DNA of 64,000 nucleotides from Myroides phaeus (lineage in GTDB: Bacteria; Bacteroidota; Bacteroidia; Flavobacteriales; Flavobacteriaceae), in the NCBI RefSeq assembly GCF_009799805.1, contig NZ_CP047050.1, positions 1,812,001-1,876,000 of the forward strand, written 5' to 3'. Position 1 is the stretch's first letter, and each line of letters opens with the position of its first letter. Position numbers and translations under genes: made by a program. Below the pieces are notes generated by a model. The model made no database searches and was not told the origin of the DNA. It worked only from the letters and a program-made list of their open reading frames with translations. Of the stretch, positions 51,511-58,669 are shown piece after piece.

Positions 51511-51907
51511 TTAAGTAATACTCAATGTCAATATGTGATAGTACATAGTGATCAATTTGAGTTTGGTTAATGTTTATTGAGTTTTCAATTTCTTGAATAT
51601 CGTCTTCATCTAAAGCATTGATGATGTCGTTAGAAAGGGAATACGATTGGTTGTATTCTAAGTAATTTTCTAAAGACTCCGTTTCAATCTTAGTTGATTT
51701 TTCAAATTTAAAAGTTAATGTCAAAGCAAGCAATGCCACTACGGATGCAGCAGCTACCCATAGGAATCTATTGCGTTTTAGAGGAATTACTTTTGGCTCT
51801 GTAGGCGCATTTTCCAACTGATCAAAAACACGTTGTTCTAAATTCTTAAAGTAGTCCTCTGGCACTTTAAAAACTTTTTTGGCATCTGTATTTTGTAACT
51901 GTTTCAT
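51503..51907 (-). CDS. Anti-sigma-factor-like single-pass membrane protein
   Basis: 134 residues. A cytoplasmic part (about 1-50) is followed by one membrane helix (NRFLWVAAASVVALLALTLTF region) and a short acidic periplasmic tail ending in HYVLSHIDIEYYLNE. It contains no zinc-binding HxxxCxxC motif. Its position directly between the ECF sigma factor gene and the Spy-like gene, with overlap to the latter, suggests it is the membrane anti-sigma partner. That role is inferred from order and topology. Confidence 0.7.
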   Translation of the reverse strand: MKQLQNTDAKKVFKVPEDYFKNLEQRVFDQLENAPTEPKVIPLKRNRFLWVAAASVVALLALTLTFKFEKSTKIETESLENYLEYNQSYSLSNDIINALDEDDIQEIENSININQTQIDHYVLSHIDIEYYLNE

Positions 51908-51947
51908 ATTACTCCTTTATCCTTAGACGATATAAATGTCTAAAGGT

Positions 51948-52490
51948 TTAATTGCTATTAATAAATTTTTCTATTTTCTTGACTGCGTGGTGATAAGATG
52001 CTTTTAAAGCTCCGACACTGGTATCTACAATTTCTGATATTGTTTGATAGTCGAGCTCTTCAAAATACTTCAACTTAAACACTAATTGTTGTTTTTCAGG
52101 CAAGGTGGCTATGGCTTTCTGCAAGAGTATTTCAGCTTCATCTCCGTCAAATAAACTATCTGCTTCTAATTGGTCTATTAGATATTCGTTTAGTTCTTCT
52201 GAATTAACCTTCATTTTATTCTTGCGTTGTTTCAAAAAGTCCAATGCCTGATTTGTCGCAATGCGATACATCCAAGAAAATAGTTTACTGTCGCCTTTAA
52301 ACTTATCTATATTTTGAAATATTTTGATGAATGTTTCTTGCAGTACATCATCTGTATCGTCGTGGTTTAGGACTAACGTACGAATATGCAAATACAGTCG
52401 CTCTTGATAGAGAGACATCAACTCGCGAAAAGCTTCGTGTTTGGTAACGCTATTTTTTAGTCTTTTAACTAATTCGTTTTCGTCAGTCAA
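51948..52490 (-). CDS. RNA polymerase sigma factor, ECF subfamily
   Basis: 180 residues. Region 2 includes VLQETFIKIFQNIDKFKGDS near 48-67 and FSWMYRIATNQALDFLKQRK near 71-90 (core binding and -10 recognition). Region 4 includes ALPEKQQLVFKLKYFEELDY near 128 and the helix-turn-helix TISEIVDTSVGALKASYHHA. The linker between them is short, as in ECF factors, and there is no extra sensory domain. It is the first gene of the sigma/anti-sigma/Spy-like unit, probably an envelope-stress regulon switch. Confidence 0.92.
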   Translation of the reverse strand: MTDENELVKRLKNSVTKHEAFRELMSLYQERLYLHIRTLVLNHDDTDDVLQETFIKIFQNIDKFKGDSKLFSWMYRIATNQALDFLKQRKNKMKVNSEELNEYLIDQLEADSLFDGDEAEILLQKAIATLPEKQQLVFKLKYFEELDYQTISEIVDTSVGALKASYHHAVKKIEKFINSN

Positions 52491-52574
52491 TTTGTATTGC
52501 TTTGGTTAGTGTAGTTCGTTTTTTGGTAAGAGGTAAAAATATGTATTAATATCGGTTTATTTCGCGAAAGCTGT

Positions 52575-52582
52575 TATTTTTG
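52575..52582 (+). promoter_or_regulatory. Promoter -7 box TATTTTTG close to a start codon
   Basis: A TAnnTTTG match nine bases before the ATG at 52592; the mRNA leader would be only a few bases long. A TTG within the box cannot be the start. Confidence 0.6.
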
Positions 52583-52591
52583 TGGGAAAAA

Positions 52592-53251
52592 ATGGTAAAG
52601 ACAGTAATCTTTGATATGGATGGTGTTATTGTGGACACAGAACCGGTACACCGTTATGCATACCACAGTCACTTTGCAGAATTGGGAATTGAAATTTCTG
52701 AACACGTTTACAATTCTTTTACAGGACACTCAACTAAGAATACGTATGAGCGCATTAAAGAGTTATATGGAGTAGAGGGAGACGTACAGGAAATGGTGCT
52801 TCGCAAGCGCGCTTTGTTTAACGATGCTTTTGACACAAAACCTGATTTGGAGCTAATTGATGGGGTAAGAGATTTGATTGAAGGGCTTTATCACCAAGGT
52901 GTAGAGTTGGTTGTGGGGTCATCTGCTTCTAAAAGTACGATAGACCGCGTATTTAAACGCTTTAACCTATATCCTTATTTTACACATATCGTAAGTGGAG
53001 AAGACTTACCTAAGTCTAAACCCGATCCTGCTATTTTCTTAAAAGCGGCTTCGTTGGCTAAACACAATGCGAAAGACGAATGTATTGTGATTGAGGATAG
53101 TACAAACGGAATTAAAGCAGCGAATGCAGCGGGTATTCGAGTGATCGGATATAAGAGTGCTAATTCAAAGCAACAAGATTATACGGGAGCAAATTATATA
53201 GTGCGCGATTTTACAGAGATAAACGCAGATTATATTCTTAATTTGGATTAG
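52592..53251 (+). CDS. HAD-superfamily phosphatase, beta-phosphoglucomutase-like
   Basis: 219 residues from the ATG at 52592. Motif I is FDMDGVIVDTEP with the nucleophile Asp near residue 8, motif II is VVGSSASKSTIDRV near 109, the Lys is in EDLPKSKPDPAIFLKAA near 140, and motif IV is CIVIEDSTNGIKAANAAG. A helical cap domain sits between motifs I and II (about 16-80). It is in the beta-phosphoglucomutase/YcjU/YniC group of sugar phosphatases and mutases; the substrate cannot be fixed. Monocistronic. Confidence 0.9.
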   Translation: MVKTVIFDMDGVIVDTEPVHRYAYHSHFAELGIEISEHVYNSFTGHSTKNTYERIKELYGVEGDVQEMVLRKRALFNDAFDTKPDLELIDGVRDLIEGLYHQGVELVVGSSASKSTIDRVFKRFNLYPYFTHIVSGEDLPKSKPDPAIFLKAASLAKHNAKDECIVIEDSTNGIKAANAAGIRVIGYKSANSKQQDYTGANYIVRDFTEINADYILNLD

Positions 53252-53291
53252 TTATTTGCTTCGGTTTATTTTTATAATGCTAAGTTTTTAC

Positions 53292-53299
53292 TAACTTTG
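53292..53299 (+). promoter_or_regulatory. Promoter -7 box TAACTTTG
   Basis: A TAnnTTTG match 31 bases upstream of the ATG at 53331. Confidence 0.6.
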
Positions 53300-53330
53300 C
53301 TTTCTTTATAACAAACGTTAATTTACATAG

Positions 53331-53846
53331 ATGTTTCATAGATATATTAAATTAGGTATAGCTGGGCTATTGTTTGCAACAGCGATTTGGCAATTTGTAG
53401 AAGGAGGAATCGGAAACGGAATTTTCTTATTGTTTTTAATGGCAATCGTAATATTGCTTTACTACAAAAATGAGTTTATCCTGTTAGCTTTCTTAAAATT
53501 GAGAAAACAAGACTTTGATGGAGCTCAAAAATGGTTGAATAAAATTAAGAATCCTGAAACAGCTTTAGTTCGCAAACAGAATGGTTACTATAACTATTTA
53601 ATGGGAATTATGACATCTCAAACTAACTTAAATGCTTCTGAAAAATATATGAAGAAAGCAGTAGAGTTAGGATTGAATATGGATCAAGATTTAGCAATGG
53701 CTAAATTACAGTTGGCTGGTATTGCAATGACTAAACGCAGAAAGCTTGAAGCTCAAAAATTATTGGGTGAAGCTCAAAAATTAGACAAGCAAGGAATGCT
53801 AAAAGATCAAATCAAAATGATGAAAGAACAAATGAAGAGATTCTAA
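53331..53846 (+). CDS. Small membrane protein with TPR-like soluble domain
   Basis: 171 residues. Two hydrophobic segments near the N-terminus (LGIAGLLFATAIWQFV and GIFLLFLMAIVILLYY) form a hairpin, followed by a cytoplasmic helical domain. The helices KLRKQDFDGAQKWLNKI, YYNYLMGIMTSQTNL and KYMKKAVELGL have the spacing of tetratricopeptide repeats. A Lys/Gln-rich tail ends the protein. Conserved in Flavobacteriaceae as a hypothetical protein as far as I recall; role unknown. Confidence 0.65.
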   Translation: MFHRYIKLGIAGLLFATAIWQFVEGGIGNGIFLLFLMAIVILLYYKNEFILLAFLKLRKQDFDGAQKWLNKIKNPETALVRKQNGYYNYLMGIMTSQTNLNASEKYMKKAVELGLNMDQDLAMAKLQLAGIAMTKRRKLEAQKLLGEAQKLDKQGMLKDQIKMMKEQMKRF

Positions 53847-53871
53847 TTGAATCACTCATTTTAAGATATAG

Positions 53872-53903
53872 AAAGCCGTACATTTTATGTGCGGCTTTTT
53901 TTT
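53872..53903 (+). terminator. Terminator after the TPR-like gene
   Basis: AAAGCCGTACA / TGTGCGGCTTT followed by eight T. Confidence 0.85.
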
Positions 53904-54379
53904 ATGCCTACACCTGCTTGTTGTAATTAATAACAATAGTAAGTAGCAGTGCTATGTGAATAAACTAAAAACAAGGGATAGGCTTACTTTGACTTTTGTG
54001 TTCTCGCCTTTATAACAACAAACTACTTATAGTCTACCGCTTAATTATAGTTGTTTAGTGTACAAATGCTGTTTTGGGTATCACAGTAAACACGAGGCTT
54101 ACGCGAGTTTTGTCTATACTATGTTCGAGACAAGTTCGACACAACGCCCACATTCGCTCGGAAACAGGGGGTGTTTTCCGAACATCTCTCGAATTTGTGT
54201 GGTGTCAGTCTCGAATAAGTTACGACTATAATTCGAGCAGTAGTTAAGTTATAACAAACGGATATTTATGTTTTATTAGGATATCAAAGAACTTAGCAAG
54301 CTTGTATTGGGGTAATAAGCAGAACAAATGTCTGTTATATCTAATGCAAAAGTAGGAATAGCTGAAACATAGAAATTGG
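53904..54379. other. Repeat-rich intergenic region
   Basis: No gene is visible. It is locally more GC-rich than its surroundings around 54100-54220, where the nested palindrome lies. Confidence 0.5.
54124..54215. repeat. Nested palindromic element
   Basis: Outer arms TTCGAGAC (54124-54131) and GTCTCGAA (54208-54215) enclose an inner hairpin TCGGAAACA / TGTTTTCCGA around a G-rich loop (54159-54181), plus a partial middle pairing ACACAA/TTGTGT. The whole could fold as a three-part cruciform or RNA structure. No second copy was seen in this window. Confidence 0.55.
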
Positions 54380-54620
54380 CAAAGCGGTTATTTTGACATC
54401 ATTTGCTATCATCTGCTATCAAATGACATCATATGCACTATAAACTCCGTCCCACTTTTGTACTCAATTCTCTCTAAACCCTTATATATAAAGGGATTGA
54501 GATGGTTTTAAATGACATTTAGTCGCAAATAAGCCGTAAATAAGTCGTAATTACCTCACCTAAAGGCCTTTTTCGCGAACTAATTACGACTTAATTCCGA
54601 GGTAATTACGACTTAATGCC
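54380..54620 (-). repeat. Dispersed non-coding element, copy B
   Basis: The inverted-orientation partner of the element at about 27185-27410. The core AAAGGCCTTTTTCGCGAA is shared. It is flanked by perfect 13-base arms TAAGTCGTAATTA (54541-54553) and TAATTACGACTTA (54581-54593), whose bases differ from copy A but remain complementary. The distal words GGTTATTTTGACATCATTTG and TGCTATCA and the CCCTTA/AAGGG hairpin are conserved too. No open frame spans it. Confidence 0.85.
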
Positions 54621-54704
54621 GTATGAGATAGTAACGAATACTGTTTAAGTCCAGTGTTTATAAGGATTTGAAGCAGTTTCGCTTAAAAAGTGTAAACAAA
54701 AAAA

Positions 54705-54731
54705 AACGCTTGGGTATAATACTCAAGCGTT
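54705..54731 (-). terminator. Terminator, duplicate of the prfC terminator
   Basis: ACGCTTGGGTA / TACTCAAGCGT around TAA with T on both sides. Its stem-loop is close to the reverse complement of the prfC terminator at 55751-55778, while the flanks run in the same direction. Confidence 0.85.
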
Positions 54732-54753
54732 TTGTTGTTTTATAAAAAATGTA

Positions 54754-54812
54754 TTATTTAATCTCTTCAGCTATAAATATTCATTTTACTGAAGGGGATT
54801 TTGAATGTGGTA
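54754..54812 (-). pseudogene. Remnant of the prfC 3' end
   Basis: About 20 codons that align with the last codons of prfC, including the stop (SPSVK then AEEIK-stop), but with an in-frame stop (TGA) after SVK. The similarity continues through the terminator (54695-54812 against 55741-55856). It follows directly after the stop of the inserted gene at 54821. Confidence 0.8.
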
Positions 54813-54820
54813 ACGAATGA

Positions 54821-55504
54821 CTAACGCATAGGAATAGCATTAAAAGCGACTGTTTCGTCTGCTGCTGTTATATATTTTAAGATGAGTTTCTTAAAGGTTT
54901 TAAGAATATAGATTTCTTGTACTGTAAAGTTATAATTGCTGTCTTTTATTTCTGATATATACTTTTTTAGAAATTCTTTTCTATGTGCTTCTTTCAGAGA
55001 ATCGAAAATGAAAGTTAACTGTGAATTATTTTCGTCAAGTGCTTCAATTTCAATACTCCATTGCAGTAGTCCGTTTTTGTAAAAGCTATCGTCGAGGTAT
55101 GGTTTTATAGGATGATTGGACATTTCAGCTTTTAAGTCAGCTTGCGTCAGGATTAATATATCTGCCGAATTCCTTTTCTCTTGAATGGCTTCATTATATT
55201 TTTTTCTATTGGTAACAATTTGGGCAGCTTCGTATTGTTTGTATTCAGATAAGTGTATGGTCATACCTCGTTCTTTTTGAACAATTGAATCTACAGTCGT
55301 TTTTTTTAAAGCGGGAATTAATGGATAATTAGAATGATTAGCATCGTTAAAGTATTCAAAGTAGATTTTTAAATTATCAAGCGATATAGGAATCTTTTTA
55401 ACCTGATTGTTATTGCTTACTTTTTGTCCGTAAATAAGAATTGGAAAAACTAATAGTAAAAATAAGAGTGGAGTTTTGATGTTTTTAATCATAATAAATT
55501 TCAT
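54821..55504 (-). CDS. Exported hypothetical protein next to prfC
   Basis: 227 residues from the ATG at 55504 (223 from the ATG at 55492; a longer frame upstream starts at TTG). Signal peptide KNIKTPLLFLLLVFPILIYGQ, then a mixed, charged soluble domain. Not recognised. The gene lies between prfC and a duplicated copy of the prfC 3' end, and appears to use that copy's terminator. Base composition is slightly more AT-rich than the neighbours. Probably an accessory gene acquired by insertion at the prfC 3' end. Confidence 0.65.
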   Translation of the reverse strand: MKFIMIKNIKTPLLFLLLVFPILIYGQKVSNNNQVKKIPISLDNLKIYFEYFNDANHSNYPLIPALKKTTVDSIVQKERGMTIHLSEYKQYEAAQIVTNRKKYNEAIQEKRNSADILILTQADLKAEMSNHPIKPYLDDSFYKNGLLQWSIEIEALDENNSQLTFIFDSLKEAHRKEFLKKYISEIKDSNYNFTVQEIYILKTFKKLILKYITAADETVAFNAIPMR

Positions 55505-55750
55505 TTCACTTGTTTTAAATATTAAAAATACAGTGTTGCTTGTAGTAGAGCCTACATTGTATTTTAGATAACTGAATAGCTTGTAATAGACTGGCAAGGT
55601 AGTTATTAAAAACTATTATTGGTACTTCGTTTTTAAGAGAAATAGTAATACTTCAGAATAGCTTGCTCTTTTACGAGAATTGAAAAGTAACGTGTTGTTG
55701 TGTTTGCTATTTTAAGAGGAAAGAAAAATATGGAAATTATAAACAAAAAA
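55505..55750. other. Spacer between the accessory gene and prfC
   Basis: AT-rich, no gene and no repeat seen. Confidence 0.4.
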
Positions 55751-55778
55751 AACGCTTGAGCCATTATACCCAAGCGTT
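55751..55778 (-). terminator. prfC terminator
   Basis: AACGCTTG / CAAGCGTT hairpin with T on the minus strand; the partner of the duplicate at 54705-54731. Confidence 0.85.
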
Positions 55779-55800
55779 TTGTTGTTTTATAAAAAACGTA

Positions 55801-57393
55801 TTATTTAATTTCTTCAGATGTAAATCTTAATTTTACTGAAGGGAATTTACTTTGTGTCATTTGAATAGAGAATTCACTATCCGCTAAGAATACCAATTGC
55901 CCTGATTTATCAATTGCAAGGTATTTTTGTTTGATACGTTTGAACTCTTTAAACTCCTCGTTCTTCGGATCGTCAGGACGTACCCAACAAGCTTTGTGAG
56001 CAGGGAAGTTTTCATACGTACATTTAGCACCATATTCGTGTTCTAAACGGTATTGGATAACCTCGTATTGTAACGCACCAACCGTACCAATTACTTTACG
56101 GCCGTTCATTTCAAGTGTAAACAACTGTGCAACCCCTTCATCCATTAACTGGTCGATACCTTTTTCTAATTGCTTAGATTTCATCGGATCAGCATTGTTG
56201 ATGTAACGGAAGTGCTCAGGAGAGAAGTTAGGAATTCCTTTGAAACTCATTAATTCACCTTCTGTCAGTGTATCTCCAATTTTGAAGTTACCTGTATCGT
56301 GTAAACCAACAATATCTCCAGCATAAGAAATATCAACAATTTCTTTCTTCTCTGCAAAGAATGCATTTGGACTTGAGAACTTCAATTTCTTACCTTGTCT
56401 TACGTGTAAGTAAGGCGTATTACGTTCAAAAGTACCAGAAACGATTTTGATAAACGCTAAACGGTCACGGTGTTTTGGGTCCATATTTGCGTGAATTTTA
56501 AATACAAATCCAGCAAATGTTTTCTCTGTTGGCTCTACGATTCTTGTGTCAGATTCTTTTGCTCTTGGAGATGGTGCAATGTGAATAAAACAATCCAATA
56601 ATTCACGTACCCCAAAGTTGTTTAAAGCAGAACCGAAGAATACAGGTTGTAATTCTCCTCTTACATATTCCTCTCTGTCAAAAGCAGGGTAGATACCTTC
56701 AATGATTTCTAATTCTTCACGTAGTGTACCAGCAGCTTTAGCTCCAACTATTTTATCTAATTCAGGAGATTCTAAGTCAGAAATACTAATTGTTTCATCA
56801 ATGTTTTTTCTACTATCTTCACTGAATAAGTTGATATTTTTTTCCCAGATATTATAGATACCTTTAAAGTCGTATCCCATTCCAATTGGGAAACTCAAAG
56901 GAGTAACTCTTAATTGTAGTTTTTGCTCAACTTCATCCATTAATTCGAATGCATCACGACCTTCACGGTCTAATTTGTTGATGAATACAATCATTGGAAT
57001 ATTACGCATTCTACAAACTTCAACTAATTTTTCTGTTTGTTCCTCAACCCCTTTCGCAACGTCGATTACTACGATAACACTATCTACAGCAGTTAGCGTT
57101 CTAAACGTATCTTCAGCGAAGTCTTTGTGTCCAGGTGTATCTAAAATATTGATTTTTTTGTCTTTATAATTGAACGCAAGTACAGATGTAGCAACAGAGA
57201 TACCACGTTGACGCTCAATTTCCATAAAATCGGAAGTAGCTCCTTTTTTAATTTTGTTGTTTTTTACAGCCCCAGCTTCTTGAATAGCTCCACCAAAAAG
57301 AAGTAACTTTTCTGTAAGTGTAGTTTTACCAGCATCCGGGTGAGCAATAACACCAAATGTACGTCTACGATCAATTTCTTTTAAAAAACTCAT
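55801..57393 (-). CDS. prfC: Peptide chain release factor 3
   Basis: 530 residues, normal for RF3. GTPase motifs in order: G1 AHPDAGKTTLTEKLL near residue 17, switch region RQRGISVATSV, G3 DTPGHKDFAEDTF near 85 and G4 FINKLDREGRD near 137. Domains II and III follow, with GALQYEVIQYRLEHEYG near 440. RF3 is a ribosomal GTPase that recycles RF1 and RF2 after peptide release. Promoter box TACTTTTG on the minus strand at 57413-57420. Confidence 0.96.
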   Translation of the reverse strand: MSFLKEIDRRRTFGVIAHPDAGKTTLTEKLLLFGGAIQEAGAVKNNKIKKGATSDFMEIERQRGISVATSVLAFNYKDKKINILDTPGHKDFAEDTFRTLTAVDSVIVVIDVAKGVEEQTEKLVEVCRMRNIPMIVFINKLDREGRDAFELMDEVEQKLQLRVTPLSFPIGMGYDFKGIYNIWEKNINLFSEDSRKNIDETISISDLESPELDKIVGAKAAGTLREELEIIEGIYPAFDREEYVRGELQPVFFGSALNNFGVRELLDCFIHIAPSPRAKESDTRIVEPTEKTFAGFVFKIHANMDPKHRDRLAFIKIVSGTFERNTPYLHVRQGKKLKFSSPNAFFAEKKEIVDISYAGDIVGLHDTGNFKIGDTLTEGELMSFKGIPNFSPEHFRYINNADPMKSKQLEKGIDQLMDEGVAQLFTLEMNGRKVIGTVGALQYEVIQYRLEHEYGAKCTYENFPAHKACWVRPDDPKNEEFKEFKRIKQKYLAIDKSGQLVFLADSEFSIQMTQSKFPSVKLRFTSEEIK

Positions 57394-57412
57394 TATTAAA
57401 AATTTTAGGCTA

Positions 57413-57420
57413 CAAAAGTA
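57413..57420 (-). promoter_or_regulatory. Promoter -7 box TACTTTTG for prfC
   Basis: A TAnnTTTG match on the minus strand, 19 bases before the prfC ATG. Confidence 0.6.
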
Positions 57421-57757
57421 CTTATTATTTGTATAAAAAAAAGCTGTTTTTTGCGTTATAGCTGTGTCTTGACTTGCTAAGTAGGTTATTTTATGCTTAT
57501 TTTTAAAGCTTACTTTAGTTATTTGGGTACAATTGCGTTGAATTCATCCCTTTTTTAGAGTAATAACGTTGTGGAAAAAAGGAATAGAATCTTTTTAAAA
57601 CAGTAAGGCAATTAAAATGCCAATATAGAGTTAACATATAGTTCTGCTTTGTAAGAGTAGTTGTATTATTGTGTTACAGTAGTTCTAATTTATACACCAT
57701 TTGTTGTAAATAGGTGATTAATAAAAGAAAGATTGCTAAGAACTAACTTTAAATAAG
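57421..57757. other. Divergent intergenic region prfC / SurA-like operon
   Basis: AT-rich, no gene, repeat or strong hairpin seen beyond the two promoters. Confidence 0.5.
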
Positions 57758-57765
57758 TATTTTTG
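57758..57765 (+). promoter_or_regulatory. Promoter -7 box TATTTTTG for the SurA operon
   Basis: A TAnnTTTG match 34 bases upstream of the ATG at 57800. Confidence 0.6.
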
Positions 57766-57799
57766 AAAATTAGTTTGATAAAAGTCAAAATGTATTGGT

Positions 57800-58669
57800 A
57801 TGAAAAACCGTAATATTCTAAGCTATTGTTTGATTTTACTGGCGAGTTGTACAGTTTTGACTTCTTGTGGAAACAATGGGGATGCTGGTGATAAGAAGAA
57901 TGCTGTAGCAAGGGTAAACAACAATTACTTACAAAGAGATGAACTAAATAGTATTGTTCCGTTAGGGGCAACACAAAAAGATAGTTTGGGAATTGTAACT
58001 CGATTTATAGATAAGTGGGCAAGTAAGCGACTGTTATTAGATGCGGCTGAGTTTAACTTATCAGATGATAAAGTAGAGGAAATAGATAAATTGGTCGCTC
58101 AATTTAAAAGTGATTTGCTGATTAAAGCGTATTTGGAAAAGTTAGTGCAACAGCAAATTGATACCGTAGTTAAAGAAAAAGATTTGGAAGCGTACTATAG
58201 TAAGTATAAGCAGAATTTCTTGATTGATGATATGCTGGTAAAGTTGTCTTACGTTAATGTAATGAATGACAACAGCAATTTTAAGACTATTAAAAAGTAC
58301 TTTACATCGTCTAAAAAAGAGGATTTAACGAAGTTAGAAGATATGTCATTACATATGAAATCTTATGCTTTGAATGATTCAATTTGGGTAGATGTAAAAC
58401 AGATTTATGAGAAATTACCGTTTATAGAGCGAGGAAATAGGGATAGTTATTTAAAAAACAACTATTTTTTTGAGGAAGAAGGAGAAAATAGTACTTATTT
58501 TGTGAAAGTAAAATCAGTTATAGGTAGAGGAAAAGTGATACCGTATGACTTTATGAAAAAATCATTGCGATTGATGGTAATAAACGATCGTAAAATGGAG
58601 TTATTAAAACAATTTGAAGAAGATATTTTAAAGGATGCTAAAAACAATAAGAGATATGAAGTTTTTTAA
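57800..58669 (+). CDS. SurA-like lipoprotein without a parvulin domain
   Basis: 289 residues. Lipoprotein signal with Cys near 23 (TVLTSCGNN). AVARVNNNYLQRDELNSIVP matches the start of the SurA/PrsA N-terminal chaperone domain, and the rest is helical and charged. No parvulin signature (such as the AxHIL or GYHI segments of the next gene) is visible, so isomerase activity is unlikely. It overlaps the start of surA by 14 bases and probably assists folding of outer-membrane proteins together with it. Confidence 0.75.
   Translation: MKNRNILSYCLILLASCTVLTSCGNNGDAGDKKNAVARVNNNYLQRDELNSIVPLGATQKDSLGIVTRFIDKWASKRLLLDAAEFNLSDDKVEEIDKLVAQFKSDLLIKAYLEKLVQQQIDTVVKEKDLEAYYSKYKQNFLIDDMLVKLSYVNVMNDNSNFKTIKKYFTSSKKEDLTKLEDMSLHMKSYALNDSIWVDVKQIYEKLPFIERGNRDSYLKNNYFFEEEGENSTYFVKVKSVIGRGKVIPYDFMKKSLRLMVINDRKMELLKQFEEDILKDAKNNKRYEVF

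Noticed and set aside
54695..55856. Full integrative element at prfC
   Set aside because: SXT-type elements use the 5' end of prfC, and no integrase, relaxase or other mobility gene is present; only the end duplication and a single gene can be supported.
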